Below, in pieces: positions 26,622 to 37,282 of a stretch of DNA of 64,000 nt. The number at the start of each line of letters is the position of its first letter. The stretch's first letter is position 1. Both the position numbers and the translations under genes were made by a program. The stretch comes from Melghiribacillus thermohalophilus. GTDB lineage: Bacteria; Bacillota; Bacilli; Bacillales; Alkalibacillaceae. The notes under the pieces were generated by a model. That model made no database searches. It saw only the letters and a program-made list of their open reading frames with translations, and had not been told where the DNA came from. The DNA is taken from NCBI RefSeq assembly GCF_004342905.1, contig NZ_SMAN01000012.1:1-64000 (forward strand), given 5' to 3'.

Positions 26622-28610
26622 TTAAAATCCTAGCAGTTGCCCCACTTGATAAATCACCAGGGATACCAGATAGGCCAGAACGAGCCCGTACACGAGAGAA
26701 AAGAGCGTCCATTTCAGGGAATGGGACTCTTTTCGAATGACTGCGACTGTGGCAATACATGGCATATACAGAAGCACAAATGCCATAAAACTGTATGCTT
26801 GAAGTGGTGTGAAGCTGGCCATAATTACTCCCTTAAGGGTATCCACGTCCGGAACAAAGTAAATGATGTTCATCGTGGATATAATGACTTCCTTAGCCAG
26901 GGCACCTGTCATTAACGCAACTCCGGCTTCCCACGTACCAAAACCAATGGGGGCTAAAAGGGGGGCAACCCATTGACCTGACACTGCCAGAAAACTTTCA
27001 TCAATCGAAACATCCATGCCAGTTGGTCCTGTGTACGACAGGAGCCAGATCAACACCGTCCCCGCAAAAATGATGGTACCTGCCTTTTTGATAAAGCCTT
27101 TCCCCTTTTCCCAGGTGCTGCGAATTAAGGATCTTACCTGCGGTGTATGATATGGCGGCAATTCGACCACAAAAAAAGACCCTTCATTTCTCAAAATCGT
27201 TGATGACAGCAGTTTAGCCAGTGCAAAGGCAAGTATGATTCCCAGTACATAAAGGGATAGGACTACGATTCCCTGATTCTCGGCAAAAAAAGCACCGGCA
27301 AACAAAGCATAAACTGGCAGCCGGGCTGAGCAGGACATCAACGGAGACAGCAGCATCGTGATGAGGCGTTCTTTCGGTTGCTCTATACTTCTCGTTGCCA
27401 TCACGGCAGGGACATTACAGCCAAACCCAATAATCATCGGGATAAACGCCTTTCCGTTTAGTCCAATCTTTTCCATCACCCGGTCCATTAGGACGGCTAC
27501 CCGGGCCATATACCCCGAATCTTCTATTATTGAAATGAAGAAAAACAAAATGAAAATCTGCGGGACGAACACAAGTACCCCGCCTACACCTGCAACAATC
27601 CCATCGATGATTAACCGGTGAATAAATACGGTGGCATCCATAGCCCCAAGGAGTGCCTCCAGCCACCCTGTCAACGGTCCGGCAAAAAAGGAATCCAGTG
27701 CATCCGATAAGGGCGTGCCCAGCCAGTCAAACGTCAATTGAAAAATCAGAAACATAAGTCCAAGAAAAATAGGGATACCAAAAATCCGATGGGTCAATAC
27801 CTGATCCAGCCGTTCCGACAGGAGAACATTAGCTTTGCCTTTACGGACTGTTTTTTTCATCACATCTTGAACAAACTCCTGCCGAACCGTTTGGATATGC
27901 TGATATAAAGATCGTCCATTCAGCAGTTTTTCTGCCTGCTGTTTAAAACGATTTAAAGCATCCATCGATATGTTTTCAGATAAATATTTTTCAACGATCG
28001 GATTGCCTTCTAAAAATTGAAGGGCAAGCCAGCGGCGGTTATGGCTATCATCAGGTATATTCGCCTCGATGTTTTCGATTGCCTGTTCCACAGCATCCCC
28101 ATAATTGAGCCTCAGAGCCCGTCTAGACTTATCTGATAGCTGTGCCAGATAAGTCTGAAGCTGATCTAAGCCCTGTCCGCTTCGGGCAATAATAGGGACT
28201 ACGGGAATACCAAGCACTTCTTCAAGTTTTTGAGCATCTACATCGATCCCCCGGCGTTTCGCCACATCTACCATATTTAAGCCAATCACCAGCGGCTTGC
28301 CAAATTCCAGAAGTTGCACGGTTAAATATAAATTTTTGTCTAAATGCGATGCATCCACAATATTGACGGCACCTTCAAAAGACTCCTGCAGCAGAAAGTT
28401 CATCGCAACTGTTTCATCTTCAGATAAAGGGTTGAGGGTATATATGCCAGGGAGGTCAATGAGCTCCCCCTGGTTTCCTTTCAGTTTTCCGATCTTTTTT
28501 TCGACCGTGACACCAGCCCAGTTCCCCACAGTCTGATAAGATCCGGTCAATTGATTAAACAATGAGGTTTTCCCTGTATTGGGATTTCCAAATAACGCAT
28601 AAGTCAACAT
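26622..28610 (-). CDS. feoB: Ferrous iron transporter FeoB
   Basis: A 662-residue inner-membrane Fe2+ transporter. The N-terminal G domain has G1 GNPNTGKTS (residues 8-16), G3 DLPG and G4 NMVD; a helical GDI domain follows, then two Gate regions with many helices, including CNVPAVMATRS and SARLPVYALF. The start at 28610 follows GGTGAGGAA; the frame extends to 28718 inside feoA without a signal. It overlaps feoA by seven bases. The Fur site upstream predicts induction in iron limitation. Confidence 0.96.
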   Translation of the reverse strand: MLTYALFGNPNTGKTSLFNQLTGSYQTVGNWAGVTVEKKIGKLKGNQGELIDLPGIYTLNPLSEDETVAMNFLLQESFEGAVNIVDASHLDKNLYLTVQLLEFGKPLVIGLNMVDVAKRRGIDVDAQKLEEVLGIPVVPIIARSGQGLDQLQTYLAQLSDKSRRALRLNYGDAVEQAIENIEANIPDDSHNRRWLALQFLEGNPIVEKYLSENISMDALNRFKQQAEKLLNGRSLYQHIQTVRQEFVQDVMKKTVRKGKANVLLSERLDQVLTHRIFGIPIFLGLMFLIFQLTFDWLGTPLSDALDSFFAGPLTGWLEALLGAMDATVFIHRLIIDGIVAGVGGVLVFVPQIFILFFFISIIEDSGYMARVAVLMDRVMEKIGLNGKAFIPMIIGFGCNVPAVMATRSIEQPKERLITMLLSPLMSCSARLPVYALFAGAFFAENQGIVVLSLYVLGIILAFALAKLLSSTILRNEGSFFVVELPPYHTPQVRSLIRSTWEKGKGFIKKAGTIIFAGTVLIWLLSYTGPTGMDVSIDESFLAVSGQWVAPLLAPIGFGTWEAGVALMTGALAKEVIISTMNIIYFVPDVDTLKGVIMASFTPLQAYSFMAFVLLYMPCIATVAVIRKESHSLKWTLFSLVYGLVLAYLVSLVIYQVGQLLGF

Positions 28611-28834
28611 GATTTCCTCACCTGAATACAGGCAGCATCTTTTCGGCGGATCCCAATTTTTTGATTCTCTGTTGCCAGAATACATGGTCCGCCAAAGGGA
28701 ACCTTGCACTGATAGCAAATTTCAGAACCCTCCATTAGCCCTAAATGCTGCAAACGGCGTCGAACCCTGTCTTGGAGTCCGTTCATGCTAGTAATGGTCA
28801 CTTTTTCTCCTTCTTTTATGTCAAAGAGATTCAT
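28604..28834 (-). CDS. feoA: Ferrous iron transport protein FeoA
   Basis: A 76-residue SH3-like FeoA protein (MNLFDIKEGEKVTITSM.., LGLMEGSEI, GGPCILATENQKIGIRR). It probably modulates the FeoB G domain in the cytoplasm. The ATG at 28834 has AAGGAGAGG upstream; earlier in-frame codons lack a site. It is the promoter-proximal gene of feoA-feoB-Cys-rich protein. Confidence 0.94.
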   Translation of the reverse strand: MNLFDIKEGEKVTITSMNGLQDRVRRRLQHLGLMEGSEICYQCKVPFGGPCILATENQKIGIRRKDAACIQVRKSC

Positions 28835-28892
28835 GCCGGCCCTCTCCTTATCCATAACGTTGAAAAATTCAAATGACAACTACTTCCCTTTT

Positions 28893-28953
28893 ATTGAAAA
28901 TCATTATCAATGAGTTTGATTTTATTATACCCCCTACCCTATTTAGTTGTAAA
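28893..28953 (-). promoter_or_regulatory. feo promoter with Fur box
   Basis: Minus-strand TTTACA (28953-28948), 18 bp, then TATAAT (28929-28924). ATTGAAAATCATTATCAAT at 28893-28911 is a 19-bp near-palindrome close to the Fur consensus (GATAATGATAATCATTATC) and lies just downstream of the -10, so iron-bound Fur would block transcription. Confidence 0.85.
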
Positions 28954-29108
28954 CCGTCTTACTCTTTTACCTTGTTTAAAAAACATTCTTCATTCATTCG
29001 CTTCATGAAATATAGCTGCAGATTTTCTGATATTGCAGCCATTTTATAGTGAGCGCTTTCATATAGGTATATAATGGAATAAATATTCTGAATTTTAGGA
29101 GTGGTGAA

Positions 29109-29339
29109 ATGTCGAAAGTCGAACCGGCTGGTGCTGAAGACTTATGGAATGATAATCCGAATCCCCTTTATACAGAGAAGGACATCGGTTCCACCCGACT
29201 CCACAACAGTTTTCGTGCCGAATTGCGCCCGAATTTTTCAGAAAAGGAATATAACAAATTTGTTCGGCTAAACACGGTACGGGACTGGTCGCTGTTGACC
29301 TGGGATGAATGGTGTGGTGGCCGGGGAGCGATAGATTGA
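29109..29339 (+). CDS. Hypothetical small acidic protein
   Basis: A 76-residue soluble protein that I do not recognise; it starts MSKVEPAGAEDLWNDNPNPL and ends WCGGRGAID. AGGAG lies eight bases before the ATG. Upstream, GTATATAATGG (about 29067) could be a -10, and GAGCGCTTTCA at 29052-29062 is half of a CcpA cre site. It stands alone between the feo promoter and a bidirectional terminator. Confidence 0.6.
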   Translation: MSKVEPAGAEDLWNDNPNPLYTEKDIGSTRLHNSFRAELRPNFSEKEYNKFVRLNTVRDWSLLTWDEWCGGRGAID

Positions 29340-29410
29340 GCTGTTGGAATTTGGAAAACATTTAATGCATGCGCTGGTTTTTGTTCCATACACGATGAAG
29401 TCCGAGTATG

Positions 29411-29450
29411 AAAAAGTCGACATCCCTTTTTGAGGAGATGTCGACTTTTT
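29411..29450. terminator. Bidirectional terminator
   Basis: AAAAAGTCGACATC and GATGTCGACTTTTT form a perfect 14-bp stem. It separates the small + strand gene from the converging HIT-family gene, whose stop touches it. Confidence 0.9.
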
Positions 29451-29941
29451 TATGGTGCTGCCTGTAATTCTTTTTGCAGCAGCTGAATGGCTTTTCTGAC
29501 GCCCTGAACATGTTGTTCACCATTCATATGTTTTCTGGCATGAAGCAGAACCGGACGGACTGACTCAACTGAGCGGCCAAATTCATACATCCACTCATAA
29601 CGGGGAACCATCCAGGTGTGAAAATGGTGGGTGGTATCTTCGTTGTAGAAGTAATATACATTCTCGATTCCCAATACGTTGCGCTGAGCTTCCCGGATCC
29701 TGCGAAGAATCCGGATATAGTCTGCCGCTTCTTCATCCGTCAGCTGATCAAAGGTTTTCACATGCCGTCTAGAGGCTAGTATGACTAGCCCTTTTATGGG
29801 GTAAGCCACATCCTGATGGGCATGAAAATGGGCTGACTCCACTATGGTCCCTCCATCAGGCTCCACAATCCCGTTCACAATGGCACAGCTTAAACACTCG
29901 ACCTCCACTACCCTGCCATTGGACAATTTCATTTTTCGCAT
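29450..29941 (-). CDS. HIT-like hydrolase
   Basis: A 163-residue HIT-superfamily protein. The histidine triad reads TTHHFHTWMVPR near residue 105, close to the HxHxHxx rule with Trp in place of the third His position, as in some bacterial diadenosine-polyphosphate hydrolase-like proteins. KGLVILASRRHVKTFDQLTDEE matches the family core. An alternative GTG start at 29953 overlaps arsC; the ATG at 29941 after GAGGG is preferred. It follows arsC, though its link to arsenic is unclear. Confidence 0.8.
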   Translation of the reverse strand: MRKMKLSNGRVVEVECLSCAIVNGIVEPDGGTIVESAHFHAHQDVAYPIKGLVILASRRHVKTFDQLTDEEAADYIRILRRIREAQRNVLGIENVYYFYNEDTTHHFHTWMVPRYEWMYEFGRSVESVRPVLLHARKHMNGEQHVQGVRKAIQLLQKELQAAP

Positions 29942-29949
29942 TCGAACCC

Positions 29950-30378
29950 TCACATTTCAAGTTCATTTTTTAAAAACATCTCAATGCGGTCCTTGATTTG
30001 ATCACGTACTTCTGCAAATTTTGTCATGATCTCTTCTTCAGTACCCGTAGCTTTTGCTGGGTCTTCAAATCCCCAGTGTATCCGGTTTACATGTGGCGGT
30101 GTTGCCGGGCACCTGTCATTAGCGTCCCCACACAGGGTAATGACATAATCTGCTCGATTTAACAGATCGAGGTCAATGAGCTCAGATTGATGTCCGCTGA
30201 TGTCCACCCCGGCCTGTTTCATCGCCTCCACAGCACGGGGGTTGAGTCCATGGGTTTCCACCCCTGCACTGTAGACTTCTGCCCGATCCCCGGCCAGATG
30301 TTTCGCCCAGCCTTCCGCCATCTGGCTCCGGCAGGAATTCCCCGTACACAGAAAATAAATCATCGGTTTCTTCATCAT
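29950..30378 (-). CDS. arsC: Arsenate reductase (thioredoxin-coupled)
   Basis: A 142-residue low-molecular-weight phosphatase-fold arsenate reductase. The P-loop [10 protein letters not shown] holds the nucleophilic Cys at residue 11 and the following Cys16; the redox pair Cys lies in [11 protein letters not shown] near residues 83-90. It reduces As(V) to As(III), which Acr3 exports. AAAGGAG precedes the ATG. It is the last ars gene, separated from acr3 by 164 bp that holds repeats. Confidence 0.95.
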   Translation of the reverse strand: MMKKPMIYFLCTGNSCRSQMAEGWAKHLAGDRAEVYSAGVETHGLNPRAVEAMKQAGVDISGHQSELIDLDLLNRADYVITLCGDANDRCPATPPHVNRIHWGFEDPAKATGTEEEIMTKFAEVRDQIKDRIEMFLKNELEM

Positions 30379-30399
30379 AGAAACTCTCCTTTCCTAAAT

Positions 30400-30566
30400 C
30401 AAGTGGTGCCTAGTGGTGCCTGTCTCCTGTCGAATGGTAATTACTTCTTGATAGCCCAGCTTCCTCCTGAGGGTGCCGGTCACCTGTCGAATGATCCTGT
30501 TAGCCTGAACGGGATTGAGCCCAGTCTACCTGCCAACTCTCGTTAAATGTGCCTGTCACCTGTCGG
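30400..30566. repeat. Dispersed GTGCCTGTCACCTGTCG repeats between acr3 and arsC
   Basis: Three copies of the element GTGCCTGTCACCTGTCGAAT lie at about 30412-30435 (TGCCTGTCTCCTGTCGAAT), 30474-30494 (TGCCGGTCACCTGTCGAAT) and 30548-30566 (GTGCCTGTCACCTGTCGG), the last running into the acr3 C-terminal codons. Spacing is 60-75 bp. Further copies occur in the other ars gaps. Confidence 0.8.
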
Positions 30567-31604
30567 GAAATATTTCCTGCGCAACCAGAATGCTACATTG
30601 ACCAGTGCCAGCATTACCGGCACTTCCACTAAGGGCCCAATAACAGCTGCAAAGGCTGCTCCGGAGTGAATTCCGAAGACGCCTACTGCAACCGCAATGG
30701 CCAGTTCAAAGTTGTTGCTGGCTGCGGTAAACGATAGCGTAGTGCTGACAGAGTAATCAGCCCCTGCCTTTTTCCCCATAAAAAATGAAATGAAAAACAT
30801 CACCACAAAATAAATGAGCAGTGGTATTGCTATCCGCACCACGTCAAACGGCAGTTCCACAATCATATCCGCTTTCAGCGAAAACATCACCACAATCGTA
30901 AACAATAGAGCAACCAGTGTTAACGGGCTGATTTTGGGCACAAATTTGGTTTCATACCAGTTATGGCTTTTTGTCTTCACGAAGACAAACCTGGTAATCA
31001 TACCCGCAATGAACGGAATCCCTAAATAGATAAAGACACTTTTGGCCACCTCAGCCATGGAAATATCAATAACCATACTTTCAAGTCCGAGCCATTTCGG
31101 GAACAACGTGACAAATAAATAGGTATAAACCGAATAAAAGAACACCTGGAATATGGAGTTAAACGCTACCAGTCCGGCTGCATACTCTGTACTCCCCTTC
31201 GAAAGGTCATTCCAGACAATGACCATTGCAATACAGCGGGCAAGTCCAATAATGATTAACCCAACCATATACTCCGGATAATCACGTAAAAAGATAATGG
31301 CCAGAACAAACATAAGGGTGGGACCGATCACCCAGTTTTGGAATAATGAAAGGCCAAGGATTTTAACATCCTTGAACACTTCCCCCAGCTTTTCATATTT
31401 TACTTTGGCCAGAGGTGGGTACATCATGATCATCAGCCCGATAGCAATCGGAATGGACGTTGTGCCCATTTGAAACTGGTTCAGAAAGTCCACAAATTCA
31501 GGTGCTATATTTCCGATGATAATCCCGGCTGCCATCGCCGTAAAAATCCATAACGTTAAATATCTGTCCAAAATCGATAAACGTTTTGCAATCGGTTTTG
31601 CCAA
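30543..31604 (-). CDS. acr3: Arsenite efflux transporter Acr3
   Basis: A 353-residue inner-membrane transporter of the ACR3 (bile/arsenite/riboflavin) family with ten hydrophobic helices. Typical motifs are [16 protein letters not shown] with the conserved Cys near residue 142 and [17 protein letters not shown] near residue 296. It extrudes As(III) using the proton motive force. The start is a TTG at 31604 about ten bases after GAGAGG. The extreme C terminus is encoded within one copy of the dispersed repeat. Confidence 0.95.
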   Translation of the reverse strand: MAKPIAKRLSILDRYLTLWIFTAMAAGIIIGNIAPEFVDFLNQFQMGTTSIPIAIGLMIMMYPPLAKVKYEKLGEVFKDVKILGLSLFQNWVIGPTLMFVLAIIFLRDYPEYMVGLIIIGLARCIAMVIVWNDLSKGSTEYAAGLVAFNSIFQVFFYSVYTYLFVTLFPKWLGLESMVIDISMAEVAKSVFIYLGIPFIAGMITRFVFVKTKSHNWYETKFVPKISPLTLVALLFTIVVMFSLKADMIVELPFDVVRIAIPLLIYFVVMFFISFFMGKKAGADYSVSTTLSFTAASNNFELAIAVAVGVFGIHSGAAFAAVIGPLVEVPVMLALVNVAFWLRRKYFPTGDRHI

Positions 31605-31641
31605 TGTTTCTTCATCCTCTCAACAAATCCTGTTATTTGAT

Positions 31642-31668
31642 TAGTGCCTGTCACCTGTCGAATAATCT
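31642..31668. repeat. Copy of the dispersed repeat between arsR and acr3
   Basis: AGTGCCTGTCACCTGTCGAA lies in the arsR-acr3 gap in the same orientation as the acr3-arsC copies. Confidence 0.8.
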
Positions 31669-32007
31669 TTAAGCCTGTTCTAGAATGTTGCACTGAACAC
31701 TGCTGCCCTGATCCTCAATAGCTTTCAGTTCATTCGTAAGATCAGGAAGTACGGATAGATCAAAACCCAATTCTTTAAATGCTTCTTTATTCAATGAGTA
31801 GAACACCCACTTCCCCCGGCGCTCCTCTTTCACGAGACCAGCAGATTTCAACCGGAACATATGTTTTGAAATCGCTGGCTGAGAAATGCCAAACACAGGT
31901 ACAAGTTCACATACACAGCAATCTCTAACTTTCAAAAGTCCAATGATTTTTAATCGAGTTGGTTCACTTAATGCCTTCAGTTTCCCCGCCAGATTTTCAA
32001 ATTCCAT
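31669..32007 (-). CDS. arsR: ArsR-type repressor
   Basis: A 112-residue ArsR/SmtB winged-helix repressor. The metalloid-sensing motif CCVCELVPVF (residues 34-43) is the ELCVCDL-type site on the recognition helix, followed by ISQPAISKHMFRLKSAGLV. As(III) binding would release the operon. The ATG at 32007 lies nine bases after GGGGGTG; an upstream in-frame GTG overlaps that site. TATAAT at 32081-32076 is a likely -10. Confidence 0.94.
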   Translation of the reverse strand: MEFENLAGKLKALSEPTRLKIIGLLKVRDCCVCELVPVFGISQPAISKHMFRLKSAGLVKEERRGKWVFYSLNKEAFKELGFDLSVLPDLTNELKAIEDQGSSVQCNILEQA

Positions 32008-32023
32008 AAATACTTTCACCCCC

Positions 32024-32050
32024 TTCGACAGGTGCCAGGCACTTGTCGAA
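32024..32050. repeat. Palindromic copy of the dispersed repeat upstream of arsR
   Basis: TTCGACAGGTGCC and GGCACTTGTCGAA form a near-perfect 27-bp palindrome in the arsR 5' leader. It is made of two inverted half-elements of the dispersed repeat, suggesting the other copies are half-palindromes of it. Confidence 0.8.
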
Positions 32051-32390
32051 TGACAGTTTTAAGAATTCCATACTTATTATAATATAATCATATGGTTATT
32101 TGTTTTTAAAAATAAAAATCTTTACCAAAAATTTATTCAATTAATCCTGTGTCTAACCATAAAAATTAGTCCAATTTAGTCGAATCACTTTATCTAATCT
32201 TCTCGAATCGAATCGAAAAATCCTTATTTTCCCCCAAAAAATTTTTTATTTTTTTTGTAGTTTTTTAATTTTTAGGCTCAGTTTTTTCATAATTCCTATA
32301 GAAATTTTTAAAAAACTAGGGTCATTCGACAAAAATTTTACCCATTTCTTAGATTCGCATTTTATTCTGGGTTCATGTTATAACATAATC

Positions 32391-32569
32391 AAGTAAAAGG
32401 GAGGCATTCCCCGTTACAAAATAAAAAAATAACATGACCTTTACCCCAGTGGATCAAATCTGGTTTGATCACCTATCCATTTAATATGTTATTCCTGAAA
32501 TATCTCCGTTTGTACCCCTCGTTTTTCTGACGCCTCCCAATTCCGGCTCATTTTCTAGAGCCGGTTTTT
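32391..32569 (+). ncRNA. Candidate rod-shaped non-coding RNA with own terminator
   Basis: An extended -10 (TGTTATAAC, 32376-32384) would start transcription near 32391. Nested stems follow: GGGAGGC (32399-32405) with GCCTCCC (32532-32538); ACAAA (32416-32420) with TTTGT (32509-32513); AATAACAT (32428-32435) with ATGTTATT (32486-32493); and an apical hairpin GATCAAA/TTTGATC (32452-32470). A terminator CCGGCT/AGCCGG plus five T ends it at 32569. The large internal loops and the closed rod recall 6S RNA, but no match is claimed. No open reading frame with a ribosome site lies inside. Confidence 0.6.
32543..32569 (+). terminator. Terminator of the 32.4-kb ncRNA candidate
   Basis: CCGGCT (32543-32548) pairs with AGCCGG (32559-32564), followed by five T. 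Confidence 0.75.
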
Positions 32570-32757
32570 ACTTTGACCACGCTCCTTTATACTACTACTT
32601 GTAGGCGAAAATGCCAGAATATATTTTCATCCCATTAAAAAAAATCTTAAAACATACATGGGCTGCCTCATGAGTGAATTTTATTGAGAGTCGGCCCTGT
32701 CATTTTGTCATAGCTTTAACATTTTTATATGATAACGGAAGTCGCGTTCTTTTTCAT

Positions 32758-33100
32758 TTTTCTACATCGAGGTTTGTTTATCTATAGTCAGCTAGACTTT
32801 TCTACTTTTACAGTTGATTATTTAATTCTCTGAAAGAATTATCTATTCTTGCGGCAGGCTTATCTACGCCCCAAAAAAATTTATTTTCTTCTTCTATAAG
32901 ATTATCTGCACTTCATAAAAATTTATTTTCTCCTTCCATCACATTATATTTACCTCAAAAAAATTTGTCTTTTCTTGCAGCAAACTTTTCTACGCTTCGA
33001 GTCAAGATATCAACGCTTGTGTCACTATTATCAAAACTTCAGATCAAGTTATCGCACTTGAGCAGTCCTTATCCCACTCACTTGACTCTTATCAGTCATC
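32758..33100. repeat. Seventeen-unit degenerate 20-21-bp tandem array
   Basis: The head TTATCtACGCTT, with variants, starts at 32758, 32778, 32798, 32818, 32839, 32860, 32881, 32902, 32923, 32944, 32965, 32986, 33007, 33028, 33049, 33069 and 33089. Twelve steps are 21 bp and the four or five at the ends are 20 bp. A-rich tracts (CAAAAAAATT, CATAAAAATT) fall at alternate units. It fills the gap between the ncRNA candidate and the hutG terminator; the rest of 32570-32757 shows nothing. Confidence 0.8.
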
Positions 33101-33132
33101 TTATTCAGGCTAGATTTAATCTCGAGCATCAG

Positions 33133-33164
33133 AAAACCCAGCCATGACATCATGACTGGGTTTT
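33133..33164. terminator. Terminator of the hut operon
   Basis: AAAACCCAG and CTGGGTTTT pair around a 14-base loop that contains a further ATGA/TCAT pairing. T-runs occur on both strands. Confidence 0.85.
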
Positions 33165-33208
33165 CCATTCTTCAAAAAGGAAAGCACCTCATTACGAATC
33201 TAATCAGC

Positions 33209-35459
<2,251 letters not shown>

Positions 35460-35527
35460 TCAGACTTTTTTAAACATGTTATCTATCACAATCAGCCCGT
35501 CTATCATCTCTCAAAAAATAACGGAAA

Positions 35528-35562
35528 GAACAGGCATGGCGTTCTGCCGCCTGTTCTTTTTT
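35528..35562. terminator. Hairpin between hutU and hutI
   Basis: GAACAGGC and GCCTGTTC pair, with GGC..GCC inside. The longer T-run is on the + strand, so on the operon strand it may only be a partial terminator or an mRNA-processing hairpin that lowers hutIG expression. Confidence 0.6.
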
Positions 35563-35600
35563 CCTTTAAAAATTGATTACCAGCATCTATCCCCGCCTAT

Positions 35601-37259
35601 TTAATCCATCATCGGAATATGGACCCCTTTTTCCTTTGCTGTTTGGACGGCAAGATCATACCCCGCATCCACATGACGGGCCACGCCCATACCCGGATCA
35701 GAAGTGAGCACCCGCTCCAGGCGCTTTGAAGCCGCTTCGGTACCATCAGCTACAATGACCATGCCGGCATGAATGGAATACCCCATGCCAACACCGCCAC
35801 CATGGTGGACAGATACCCAGCTCGCCCCATTCACACCATTAATCAGGGCGTTTAAAATCGGCCAGTCGGCAATGGCGTCACTGCCGTCTTTCATTCCTTC
35901 TGTCTCCCGGTTTGGCGATGCCACTGATCCGCAATCCAGATGATCCCGGCCGATTACAATAGGAGCGGAGATTTCTCCGGATGCGACCATGTCATTGATG
36001 ATTCGTCCAAATTTCGCCCGCTCCCCATAACCGAGCCAGCAGATTCGGGAAGGAAGCCCCTGAAATGCCACTTTCTCCTTTGCCATACGAATCCACTTGC
36101 ACAGATGTTTATGATCCGCAAATTCCTTCAAGAGCACATCATCAATTTTATCAATATCTTTCGGATCCCCGGACAGGGCAGCCCAGCGGAACGGACCTTT
36201 TCCTTCACAAAATTGCGGACGAATAAAAGCAGGAACAAACCCCGGGAAGTCAAAGGCATTTTTAACACCAGCATGATAGGCTTCCTGGCGAATGTTATTT
36301 CCGTAATCGAAAACGACCGCTCCTGCCTTTTGTAAATCCAGCATGGCCTGTACATGTTTGGCGATGCTTTCCCTGGCTATCTTGAGGTATTCGTCCGGGT
36401 CAGACTGGCGCAGCTTTTCTCCTTCTTCCAGAGACATTCCTTCCGGCAGATACCCGTTTAATGGATCATGGGCAGACGTCTGGTCGGTCACGAGATCCGG
36501 CACCTCGCCCCTCCTGACGAGCTCAGGCAAAATTTCCGCTGCATTCCCGAGCAAGCCAATGGAAAGAGGTTTCCTCTCTGACTTTGCCTCTTTCGCCATT
36601 TCCAGGGCTTGATCCAGGGAATCGGTCATCACATCTAGATATTTGGTCTCGATCCGGCGGCGAATGCGGTGTTCATCACACTCTACCGCAATCACCACCC
36701 CTTCATTCATGGTTACGGCAAGGGGCTGGGCCCCTCCCATGCCTCCAAGACCTGCCGTAACCGTCAGGGTCCCTTTTAACGTACCATTAAAGTGCTGGCG
36801 GGCAGCTTCTGCAAACGTTTCATAGGTTCCCTGAAGAATCCCCTGGGTACCAATATAAATCCAGCTCCCGGCAGTCATCTGGCCAAACATAATCAGACCC
36901 TTTTTCTCCAGTTCACGGAACGTCTCCCAGTTGGCCCAGGCCGGAACGAGATTGGAATTGGCCAGGAGTACCCTTGGGGCATCCTCATGAGATTGAAACA
37001 CAGCAACCGGCTTTCCTGACTGCACAATCAATGTTTCGTCATTTTCAAGTTCCTTTAACGTCTCCACAATTTTGTGATAGCTTTCCCAGTTTCGGGCCGC
37101 TTTCCCGATTCCGCCGTAAACCACAAGCTCCTCCGGTTTTTCAGCCACTTCCGGATCGAGGTTGTTCATCAGCATTCTAAGAGCTGCTTCCTGAATCCAC
37201 CCCTTCGTATTCAGTTTGGTTCCACGCGGCGCACGAATCGGTTTGTGTATACTCGTCAT
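35601..37259 (-). CDS. hutU: Urocanate hydratase
   Basis: A 552-residue NAD-containing urocanase, exactly the usual length. The NAD site [17 protein letters not shown] lies near residue 175, and [12 protein letters not shown] and [19 protein letters not shown] near residues 320 and 450 are family signatures with the active-site Cys. The ATG at 37259 has GGGGGG upstream; the frame extends to 37397 without support. It follows yjiH by 23 bp. Confidence 0.97.
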   Translation of the reverse strand: MTSIHKPIRAPRGTKLNTKGWIQEAALRMLMNNLDPEVAEKPEELVVYGGIGKAARNWESYHKIVETLKELENDETLIVQSGKPVAVFQSHEDAPRVLLANSNLVPAWANWETFRELEKKGLIMFGQMTAGSWIYIGTQGILQGTYETFAEAARQHFNGTLKGTLTVTAGLGGMGGAQPLAVTMNEGVVIAVECDEHRIRRRIETKYLDVMTDSLDQALEMAKEAKSERKPLSIGLLGNAAEILPELVRRGEVPDLVTDQTSAHDPLNGYLPEGMSLEEGEKLRQSDPDEYLKIARESIAKHVQAMLDLQKAGAVVFDYGNNIRQEAYHAGVKNAFDFPGFVPAFIRPQFCEGKGPFRWAALSGDPKDIDKIDDVLLKEFADHKHLCKWIRMAKEKVAFQGLPSRICWLGYGERAKFGRIINDMVASGEISAPIVIGRDHLDCGSVASPNRETEGMKDGSDAIADWPILNALINGVNGASWVSVHHGGGVGMGYSIHAGMVIVADGTEAASKRLERVLTSDPGMGVARHVDAGYDLAVQTAKEKGVHIPMMD

Positions 37260-37282
37260 CACTAAATCCCCCCGAAAATTTT

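Noticed and set aside
32965-33147. Sixty-residue + strand ORF over the 20-21-bp array
   Set aside because: Its seven-residue periodicity is a by-product of the 21-bp DNA repeat, and it has no ribosome site.
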